A stretch of 5,426 nucleotides of DNA from Bacteroidota bacterium (GTDB lineage Bacteria; Bacteroidota; Bacteroidia; Bacteroidales; GCA-2748055). The position numbers were made by a program, and so were the translations under genes. Below are positions 1 to 5,040 of the stretch, piece by piece. Location: positions 1 through 5,426 of the forward strand of contig DAOWNM010000194.1 of assembly GCA_030642565.1 (NCBI GenBank), read 5' to 3'. How positions within the stretch are numbered: the first letter of the stretch is position 1; each line of letters opens with the position of its first letter. A model generated the notes under the pieces. It saw nothing but the letters and a program-made list of their open reading frames with translations, was not told the origin of the DNA and did not search any database.

Positions 1-638
1 ATAAACTTTTCATCTTGCTGCCGGAAAATCTCATCCAGTTCTATATAGACCATCTCCTCCTTTTTCAGCGCAAGCGCTTCAAAAAAATGCATGCTTTTAT
101 AGTAGTGTTGCAGCACATGCCATTCGTCCTCTTTAACAATGGGTGGAAGCTGGTAAAGGTCGCCAATCATAATTACCTGTGTTCCGCCAAAGCTTTGATA
201 AAAATTGCCTTTTACGCTGCGCATACGATAGTCAATGGCGTCTAAGATATCTGCACGCAACATACTTACCTCATCTATTATGAGCAGGTCTGTAGCCCGC
301 AATACTTGCTTGCGAACACTGTTTAATGAATGCTTGCGAGCGAGGGTATGTTGTGTATAAAAGTTAGTCTCTGTACTGAAATTACCAGGTGGTTCCCTCT
401 CCGGAATAAAACTGCCAAAAGGCAATAAGAACTGCGAGTGGATGGTTACACCCTGTGCATTTAAAGCAGCTATGCCCGTAGGTGCTACTATAACAAAATT
501 CTTGTGTGTTTTTGATGCGAGGTCTTTTAGAAAAGTGGTTTTACCGGTTCCTGCTTTACCGGTTAAAAAAATATGACTGGTCGTGCTGTTTACAAATTGT
601 GCAGCTAATTCCAGCAAATCTGTTTGTTGTACGGACAT
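1..638 (-). CDS. Pif1/RecD-like superfamily 1 DNA helicase, N-terminal part (cut by window edge)
   Basis: This is an ATP-dependent DNA helicase of the Pif1-like group of SF1B, which usually moves 5'-3' on single-stranded DNA. The reading frame is open for 212 codons from the ATG at 638-636 and leaves the window without a stop. Visible motifs in order: Walker A GKAGTGKT (residues 27-34), motif Ia APTGIAALN (52-60), Walker B with IIDEVSML (120-127, catalytic D122/E123), motif III GDLYQLPP (159-166), and the start of the conserved LDEIFRQQD segment (201-209). Related Bacteroidota proteins often add a C-terminal HTH or HRDC-like region, which would lie outside the window. The start was chosen because Walker A falls at the usual distance from the N terminus and no nearby upstream in-frame ATG exists. 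It is transcribed divergently from cinA. Its GC (about 40-45% in lines I counted) is below that of the rest (about 50%). The family is certain; the cellular role is not. Confidence 0.9.
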   Translation of the reverse strand, partial: MSVQQTDLLELAAQFVNSTTSHIFLTGKAGTGKTTFLKDLASKTHKNFVIVAPTGIAALNAQGVTIHSQFLLPFGSFIPEREPPGNFSTETNFYTQHTLARKHSLNSVRKQVLRATDLLIIDEVSMLRADILDAIDYRMRSVKGNFYQSFGGTQVIMIGDLYQLPPIVKEDEWHVLQHYYKSMHFFEALALKKEEMVYIELDEIFRQQDEKF

Positions 639-645
639 AAAGCGA

Positions 646-709
646 AAATAATACCAATATAATATAGGAAGCTTTCCCCAATAAACGCTGCTCCATAGTG
701 GTATTATTT
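646..709. repeat. Perfect 11-bp inverted repeat in the divergent intergenic region
   Basis: The left arm AAATAATACCA (646-656) is the exact reverse complement of TGGTATTATTT (699-709), with a 42-nt spacer. The arms sit between the divergent helicase and cinA genes and overlap or flank both candidate promoters. Such spacing would suit a pair of operator half-sites for a looping or tandem-binding regulator, a hairpin in a read-through RNA, or remnants of element ends. The sequence does not choose between these. The arms are AT-rich, which raises the chance of coincidence, but an 11-of-11 match in a 110-nt gap is notable. Confidence 0.5.
654..681 (-). promoter_or_regulatory. Candidate Bacteroidota-type promoter for the helicase gene
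   Basis: On the minus strand a TTG (681-679) lies 17 nt upstream of TATATTGG (661-654). The latter matches the Bacteroidota -7 consensus TAnnTTTG at all but one position. The predicted transcription start, around 646-648, would give a very short leader before the ATG at 638. The -7 element overlaps the left arm of the 646-656/699-709 inverted repeat. The region is AT-rich, so chance matches are likely. Confidence 0.25.
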
Positions 710-712
710 ATA

Positions 713-720
713 TATTTTTG
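713..720 (+). promoter_or_regulatory. Candidate -7 promoter element of cinA
   Basis: TATTTTTG fits the Bacteroidota -7 consensus TAnnTTTG exactly. It lies 28 nt before the cinA ATG, which predicts a start of transcription near 725-728 and a leader of about 20-25 nt. No clear TTG or TTTG -33 element is present at the expected distance (roughly 689-695), so the call rests on one motif in an AT-rich stretch. Confidence 0.4.
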
Positions 721-748
721 TTAACCTAGATGAAAATCTGCCGGATAA

Positions 749-1993
749 ATGAGATGTGCCATTATTACCATAGGAGATGAGATCTTGATCGGACAGGTGA
801 CCGATACCAATGCGGTCTGGATCTCGCAACAACTAAACGCACTTGGAGTTCAGGTGGGGGAGATGGTGACGGTTTCCGATGAGGCCGGACAGATCACCTC
901 TACGCTCGACAGGTATATGGGTAGATACGATCTGTTGATTATGACCGGGGGATTGGGGCCCACCAGGGATGATATTACCAAGCAGACCCTTGCAGCCTAT
1001 TTTCACAGTAACATGGTAACGCACCCGGAGGTACTTGAAAAAATTACCACTTTCTTTAAAGAGAGGGGCCGCTCCATGATTGAATCAAACCTTAAGCAGG
1101 CCGATGTACCGGAAGTTTGCAGGGTGCTGATGAATAACCATGGAACTGCACCAGGGATGTGGTTTGAGAAGGAAGGAACGATCCTGATCTCTCTGCCAGG
1201 TGTGCCTTACGAAATGAAAGGTCTGATGGAAGATCATGTGATCCCGGAGATCAACAGCAGGAATAAGGTGCCGCATGTGGTGCACCGGACCATTATGACT
1301 CAGGGGGTCCCTGAATCCTATCTGGCTGTCATGCTGCGCGATTGGGAGAGCGCTCTTCCTGAATGCGTGAAACTGGCATACCTGCCCAGACCGGGTATTG
1401 TCAGGTTAAGGTTGACGGTTGTTGACAAATGTGCCAGTGATGCTGAACAAATACTTGACGTAATCATAGGTAAATTGCTGGATATTATTCCAGAACATAT
1501 TTTTGGATATGATGATATCACGCTGGAGGAATCGCTGGGTGACCTGTTACGGGAGAGGGGAGTGACCCTCGCTTCTGCTGAAAGTTGTACGGGAGGGAAC
1601 ATAGCCAGGATGATCACATCAGTTCCCGGGAGTTCGGCATACTACACAGGATCTGTCATTGCTTATGAGAACCGTATTAAGAGTGGAGTGCTTGGGGTGG
1701 ATCCCTCGCTGATCGAAGAGAAGGGGGCCGTTTGCAGAGAAGTTGTGGAACAGATGGCCTGTGGAGTGAGAGATGCATTAGGAACCGACACCGCCATCGC
1801 CACATCGGGGATTGCAGGCCCGGATGGTGGAACCGATGAAAAGCCTGTGGGAACAATCTGGATATGTGTGCAATACAGAGAGAAATCTTTTGCTAAGAAA
1901 TACCGGTTTGGTGGTTCCCGGGAGCGAATTATCGACCAGGCCAGCCATGCAGCCCTACAACTTTTACGCCGTCTTCTTCTCAGCAATCTTTAA
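749..1993 (+). CDS. cinA: CinA-family nicotinamide-nucleotide amidohydrolase (two-domain)
   Basis: Full-length CinA of 414 residues, the normal size for two-domain members. In the family, the C-terminal domain (PncC type) hydrolyses nicotinamide mononucleotide to nicotinate mononucleotide and ammonia in pyridine nucleotide salvage; the N-terminal COG1058/MoCF-like domain has been linked to ADP-ribose pyrophosphatase activity. Visible signatures: the N-terminal IITIGDEILIGQ (residues 5-16), MTGGLGPTRDDIT (65-77) of the MoCF-type fold, SLPGVPYEM (148-156), then AESCTGG (277-283) carrying the expected catalytic serine S279, and SGIAGPDGGTDEKPVGT (353-369) of the deamidase domain. The ATG at 749 is chosen because the family start lies a few residues before ITIGDE; an ATG at 754 is out of frame. 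No strong Shine-Dalgarno site precedes it. It appears to be a single gene, separated from rpmB by 141 nt. A role in competence, as the old name suggests, cannot be inferred here. Confidence 0.96.
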   Translation: MRCAIITIGDEILIGQVTDTNAVWISQQLNALGVQVGEMVTVSDEAGQITSTLDRYMGRYDLLIMTGGLGPTRDDITKQTLAAYFHSNMVTHPEVLEKITTFFKERGRSMIESNLKQADVPEVCRVLMNNHGTAPGMWFEKEGTILISLPGVPYEMKGLMEDHVIPEINSRNKVPHVVHRTIMTQGVPESYLAVMLRDWESALPECVKLAYLPRPGIVRLRLTVVDKCASDAEQILDVIIGKLLDIIPEHIFGYDDITLEESLGDLLRERGVTLASAESCTGGNIARMITSVPGSSAYYTGSVIAYENRIKSGVLGVDPSLIEEKGAVCREVVEQMACGVRDALGTDTAIATSGIAGPDGGTDEKPVGTIWICVQYREKSFAKKYRFGGSRERIIDQASHAALQLLRRLLLSNL

Positions 1994-2037
1994 TGGGTGG
2001 GTTGAACCTCTCTTATTTTCTGAGCTGTGATTGAATC

Positions 2038-2060
2038 TCCGGGGCTTTTTTTTAGCCGGA
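2038..2060 (+). terminator. Weak terminator-like hairpin after cinA
   Basis: TCC (2038-2040) pairs with GGA (2058-2060) and GGCT (2043-2046) with AGCC (2054-2057), leaving a two-G bulge and a loop of seven Ts. The T run lies in the loop rather than after the stem, so this is not a textbook intrinsic terminator. An alternative weak stem pairs AGCT (2023-2026) with GGCT (2043-2046) just before the eight-T run at 2046-2053, which would be the correct geometry but includes a G-U pair. Some termination after cinA is plausible; the exact structure is uncertain. Confidence 0.3.
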
Positions 2061-2064
2061 AAGC

Positions 2065-2095
2065 TTGATTATTTGATAAATAATTGCGTAATTTG
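2065..2095 (+). promoter_or_regulatory. Candidate promoter for the rpmB-rpmG-DUF4295 cluster
   Basis: TTG (2065-2067) is followed after 21 nt by TAATTTG (2089-2095), which resembles the Bacteroidota -7 element TAnnTTTG with one base fewer between TA and TTTG. Transcription would begin near 2100-2104, giving a leader of about 30-35 nt before the rpmB ATG at 2135. The position fits a fresh promoter after the weak cinA terminator. It also argues against the longer in-frame TTG start of rpmB at 2084, which would lie upstream of the RNA start. Confidence 0.4.
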
Positions 2096-2134
2096 CGCCT
2101 CGTTAGAAGAATCGATCTGAAATTAAAAGGAAAA

Positions 2135-2377
2135 ATGTCGAAAATTTGTCAGATAACAGGTAAGAAGATGATGGTGGGAAACAACGTATCTCACTCAAAG
2201 AGAAGGACCAAGAGAACCTTCCAGCCGAATCTCTTCGATAAGAAGTTTTATCTTGAAGAGGAAGACAGGTATGTGAACCTCCGCGTTTCTGCTCAGGCAA
2301 TTCGCACCATCAATAAGAACGGACTGAAAGCTACACTGGATGATGCCGTTAAAAAAGGATTTTTAAAATCTTATTAA
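2135..2377 (+). CDS. rpmB: 50S ribosomal protein bL28
   Basis: A structural protein of the large ribosomal subunit, 80 residues, close to the usual family length. The N terminus MSKICQITGKK followed by GNNVSHSKRRTKRTFQPN is the L28 signature: a basic, rRNA-binding segment with the conserved N-x-S-H-x-x-x-R-T core. The C-terminal half carries RVSAQAIRTINKNG, also typical. Only one cysteine (C5) is present, so this is the zinc-independent type. The same frame is open upstream to a TTG at 2084, but the ATG at 2135 gives the canonical N terminus, is preceded by AAAAGG at 2125-2130, and lies downstream of the candidate promoter. It is the first gene of a tight cluster, with rpmG starting 12 nt after its stop. 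Confidence 0.97.
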   Translation: MSKICQITGKKMMVGNNVSHSKRRTKRTFQPNLFDKKFYLEEEDRYVNLRVSAQAIRTINKNGLKATLDDAVKKGFLKSY

Positions 2378-2389
2378 TTAGAGTAGGAA

Positions 2390-2572
2390 ATGGCTAAAAA
2401 AGGAAACAGGGTACAGGTAATTCTTGAGTGCACGGAGCACAAAGAGAGTGGAATGGCTGGAACTTCACGTTATATATCAACCAAGAACAGGAAGAATTCA
2501 CCTGAGAGGCTTGAGCTGAAGAAGTACAATCCTGTATTGAGAAAAGTAACCGTACATCGCGAAATCAAATAA
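2390..2572 (+). CDS. rpmG: 50S ribosomal protein bL33
   Basis: A small basic protein of the large ribosomal subunit, 60 residues, as expected for bL33 in this phylum. MAKKGNRVQVILECTEH, then RYISTKNRKN and the C-terminal YNPVLRKVTVHREIK, are clear L33 features. It has a single cysteine (C14) and lacks the paired CxxC motifs of zinc-binding paralogues, so it is the zinc-independent form. The AGTAGGAA just before the ATG contains a weak Shine-Dalgarno-like AGG. It lies 12 nt after rpmB and 11 nt before the DUF4295 gene, which indicates co-transcription. Confidence 0.97.
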   Translation: MAKKGNRVQVILECTEHKESGMAGTSRYISTKNRKNSPERLELKKYNPVLRKVTVHREIK

Positions 2573-2583
2573 GGATCTGAAAA

Positions 2584-2736
2584 ATGGCTAAGAAAGTAGT
2601 AGCAAGTTTGCAGAGTGGAGAGGGTAGAAATTTCACCAAATGCATTAAGATGGTGCGTTCACCTAAATCCGGAGCATACGTCTTCGAAGAGGAGATGGTA
2701 CACAATGAGCATATCAAAGATTTCTTTGGTAACTAA
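2584..2736 (+). CDS. DUF4295 family protein (probable Bacteroidota ribosomal protein bL38)
   Basis: A 50-residue basic protein reading MAKKVVASLQSGEGRNFTKC at the N terminus and ending HIKDFFGN, with the middle segment KMVRSPKSGAYVFEEEMV. This matches what I know of DUF4295, a family confined to Bacteroidota and usually encoded right after rpmG. From memory, a cryo-EM structure of the Flavobacterium johnsoniae ribosome identified this protein as an additional large-subunit component named bL38; I could not verify that here. The ATG at 2584 is 11 nt after the rpmG stop with AAGGAT upstream, and the gene ends 24 nt before a strong terminator. Size, charge and location in a ribosomal protein operon all support a ribosomal role. 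The gene is short enough to be missed by length-filtered gene calling. Confidence 0.9.
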   Translation: MAKKVVASLQSGEGRNFTKCIKMVRSPKSGAYVFEEEMVHNEHIKDFFGN

Positions 2737-2760
2737 TCATTGTCAATCATATAAAATCAC

Positions 2761-2794
2761 AAAGCTTTCTTATTTTTAAGGGAGCTTTTTTTTT
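2761..2794 (+). terminator. Strong intrinsic terminator of the rpmB-rpmG-DUF4295 operon
   Basis: AAAGCTTTCTTA (2761-2772) pairs with TAAGGGAGCTTT (2777-2788) along all 12 positions, two of them G-U pairs, around a TTTT loop. A run of nine Ts (2786-2794) begins within the stem and continues after it. This is the classic stem plus U-tract geometry. The run ends just 9 nt before the ftsY ATG, so the same element may limit read-through into ftsY. Confidence 0.85.
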
Positions 2795-2803
2795 ATTAAT
2801 CAT

Positions 2804-3745
2804 ATGGGCCTTTTTACTTCAGATAAGAAGAAGAATCTTGACAAGGGACTGGAGAAGACCAAGGAGAGTGTTTTTAAGAAGCTTTCCAGGGCGGTTGTTG
2901 GAAAATCCCGGGTAGACGACGAGGTGCTGGATAACCTGGAAGAGGTGCTGATTACCTCCGATGTGGGGGTGGACACCACACTGCGGATCATTGAACGGAT
3001 TGAAAGTCGTGTATCTAAAGATAAATTTCTCAATACCAGTGAGTTAAACACTATCTTAAAAGAGGAAATCGTCCTGCTTCTGGAGGAGAATAACTCTGGT
3101 CTGGTCACCGGTTTTGAGGATCCTTTACCTGTAACTCCCTATGTCATTATGGTGGTGGGAGTGAATGGGGTTGGAAAAACCACCACCATTGGAAAACTGG
3201 CCCACTATTTCAAGAAGGCCGGAAAAAAAGTTATACTGGGTGCGGCCGATACCTTCAGGGCCGCTGCTGTGGATCAACTATCCATATGGGCCGACAGGGT
3301 AGGGGTTGAAATTGTGAAACAGGAGATGGGCTCCGATCCCGCTTCAGTGGCCTATGACACCCTCTCATCGGCGGTATCCGGGAATGCAGATGTGGTCATT
3401 ATTGATACAGCCGGGCGTCTTCATAACAAGGTGAACCTGATGAATGAATTGAGCAAGATCAGGCGTGTGATGCAAAAGGTGATCCCCGAAGCGCCCCATG
3501 AAATACTGTTGATTCTGGATGGATCGACGGGTCAGAATGCCTTTGAACAGGCGAAGCAGTTTACCATGGCAACGGAGGTAAATGCGCTGGCGCTCACCAA
3601 GTTAGATGGAACCGCTAAAGGTGGTGTGGTGCTGGGGATTTCGGACCAGTTTCAGATTCCTGTAAAATATATCGGCATTGGAGAAAAACTGGATGACCTT
3701 CAGATCTTTGACCGCAATGAGTTTGTGGATAGCCTATTCAGCTAA
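2804..3745 (+). CDS. ftsY: Signal recognition particle receptor FtsY (SRP GTPase)
   Basis: The SRP receptor at the inner face of the cytoplasmic membrane; it pairs with the SRP GTPase Ffh to hand ribosome-nascent chain complexes to the Sec translocon. At 313 residues it is the short form without the long acidic A domain of E. coli FtsY. The N-terminal region starts MGLFTSDKKK, a short hydrophobic-basic segment that may contact membrane, followed by a helical N domain to about residue 105. The NG GTPase motifs are intact: G1 GVNGVGKT (119-126), DTFRAAA (149-155, insertion box/G2 area), G3 DTAGR (201-205), G4 TKLD (265-268) and the closing GIGEKLDDL (291-299). DTFRAAA and the C-terminal motif separate FtsY from Ffh, as does the absence of an M domain. 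Its stop overlaps the rimO start. The start lies 9 nt after a terminator T run and has no Shine-Dalgarno site. Confidence 0.97.
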   Translation: MGLFTSDKKKNLDKGLEKTKESVFKKLSRAVVGKSRVDDEVLDNLEEVLITSDVGVDTTLRIIERIESRVSKDKFLNTSELNTILKEEIVLLLEENNSGLVTGFEDPLPVTPYVIMVVGVNGVGKTTTIGKLAHYFKKAGKKVILGAADTFRAAAVDQLSIWADRVGVEIVKQEMGSDPASVAYDTLSSAVSGNADVVIIDTAGRLHNKVNLMNELSKIRRVMQKVIPEAPHEILLILDGSTGQNAFEQAKQFTMATEVNALALTKLDGTAKGGVVLGISDQFQIPVKYIGIGEKLDDLQIFDRNEFVDSLFS

Positions 3746-5040
3746 TGACAGTTAATATTCTTACATTGGGTTGTTCCAAGAACCTGGTCGACTCCGAACA
3801 CCTGCTGGCACAGTTCCGTGTCTCAGGTTACAAGGTGCTTCACAATGCATATGATACTACTGCAGAGATAGTGATTATCAATACTTGTGGATTTATCCTG
3901 GATGCCAAGGAGGAGTCGGTTGATACCATTCTCTCCTATATTGAGCAAAAGCAGCGTGGAAATATCCAGAAACTTTTTGTGATGGGATGTTTGTCGGAGC
4001 GTTACAGGGAAGAACTTACAGAAGAGATGCCGGAGGTGGATGGATTCTACGGGGTATGGGAGATGCCCGCTATCCTGGAGGCCATGGGGAGCAAGCTGGA
4101 CCAGCGACTGCTTCATGAACGGGAACTGGCCACTCCTTCGCACTATGCCTATCTGAAAATCTCCGAAGGGTGCAACCGCACCTGTGCATTCTGTGCTATT
4201 CCGGGAATACGCGGAGCGCAGCGTTCCATCTCCATTGAGGAGCTGCTAAAAGAGAGTAACAGCCTGGTAAGCAAGGGTGTAAAGGAGTTGATCCTGATTG
4301 CCCAGGACCTCACCAACTATGGAATTGACCTCTATGGCAACAGGGTACTGCCTGAACTTCTCAAAGAGCTGGTGAAGATTAAGGAGTTGGAGTGGATCCG
4401 CCTCCATTATGCTTATCCCACTGGCTTTCCCGAGGAGGTGATTGACTTGATGGCTTCTGAAGAGAAGATCTGTAACTACATGGATATTCCCATCCAGCAT
4501 GTAAACAATGACATACTTTCAGCCATGGGCAGGGGACACAACCGGGAAAAGCTGGAGAAGTTGTTGCAGAAATTCAGGAAGCAGATACCCGATGTGGCGC
4601 TTCGTACCACTGTGCTCACCGGTTTTCCGGGAGAGACGGAGAAGGCATTTTCTGAACTTCTTGATTTTATCGGGGCGTTCAGGTTTGAGAGACTGGGAGT
4701 ATTCCCATACTCTCATGAGGATGATACCCCGGCGTATAAAAATTTTCAGGATCTTATCCCGGATCAGCTGAAATCTGAACGTGCCGGTGCCATCATGGAG
4801 CTGCAGCAGGAGATCTCTTTAAGGCTCAATGGGGAGAAGGTTGGGAAGACATTCAAAGTTCTGATCGACAGGAGGGAAGAGGGATATTTTGTAGGGCGGA
4901 CACAGTATGACTCTCCTGAAGTTGATAATGAAGTACTGGTTGCAGATGACCAGCAACTCTCCATAGGTCACTTTTACCAGGTAAAGGTTACCGGAGCCGG
5001 CGAATTTGATCTTTACGGAGTAGTGGAAGAATTGGCTTAG
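3745..5040 (+). CDS. rimO: Ribosomal protein uS12 methylthiotransferase RimO
   Basis: A radical SAM enzyme that adds a methylthio group to a conserved aspartate of ribosomal protein uS12 (Asp88 in E. coli numbering) using two iron-sulfur clusters. It has 431 residues and the three expected domains. The N-terminal methylthiotransferase domain supplies cluster ligands C10 (LGCSKN), C48 (NTCGF) and C82 (MGCLSERY). The radical SAM domain carries the CxxxCxxC motif at C143, C147 and C150 (EGCNRTCAFC). A C-terminal TRAM domain spans about residues 363-431. LGCSKNLVDSE near the N terminus favours RimO over the tRNA-modifying relatives MiaB and MtaB. The ATG shares its A with the ftsY stop (TAATG), so the two genes are probably translationally coupled. 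The stop overlaps the convergent clpC stop by 4 nt. Confidence 0.95.
   Translation: MTVNILTLGCSKNLVDSEHLLAQFRVSGYKVLHNAYDTTAEIVIINTCGFILDAKEESVDTILSYIEQKQRGNIQKLFVMGCLSERYREELTEEMPEVDGFYGVWEMPAILEAMGSKLDQRLLHERELATPSHYAYLKISEGCNRTCAFCAIPGIRGAQRSISIEELLKESNSLVSKGVKELILIAQDLTNYGIDLYGNRVLPELLKELVKIKELEWIRLHYAYPTGFPEEVIDLMASEEKICNYMDIPIQHVNNDILSAMGRGHNREKLEKLLQKFRKQIPDVALRTTVLTGFPGETEKAFSELLDFIGAFRFERLGVFPYSHEDDTPAYKNFQDLIPDQLKSERAGAIMELQQEISLRLNGEKVGKTFKVLIDRREEGYFVGRTQYDSPEVDNEVLVADDQQLSIGHFYQVKVTGAGEFDLYGVVEELA

Noticed and set aside
15..245. A 76-codon plus-strand ORF.
   Set aside because: It lies opposite the helicase coding frame, which has clear Walker and motif III signatures over the same bases; the plus-strand product has no family features.
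667..677. GGAAGCTTTCC as a possible small hairpin or operator.
   Set aside because: Only a central 6-bp palindrome plus imperfect flanks; the stem is too short and the loop too tight to be meaningful.
730..780. A 16-codon ORF from ATG 730 overlapping the cinA start, a possible leader peptide.
   Set aside because: It would begin within a few bases of the predicted transcription start, has no recognisable sequence and no regulatory hairpin beside it. Short ORFs of this size are expected by chance.
1812..2030. A 72-codon plus-strand ORF running past the cinA stop, possibly a frameshifted extension of CinA.
   Set aside because: CinA is full length and ends normally; the overlapping frame encodes nothing recognisable.
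2082..2097. Direct repeat TTGCG...TTGCG upstream of rpmB as a binding site.
   Set aside because: Five-base repeat in AT-rich promoter sequence; expected by chance.
1994..2134. A tRNA, small RNA or riboswitch between cinA and rpmB.
   Set aside because: No cloverleaf, no CCA-proximal T-loop sequence and too little space for a known aptamer beside the terminator-like and promoter-like elements.
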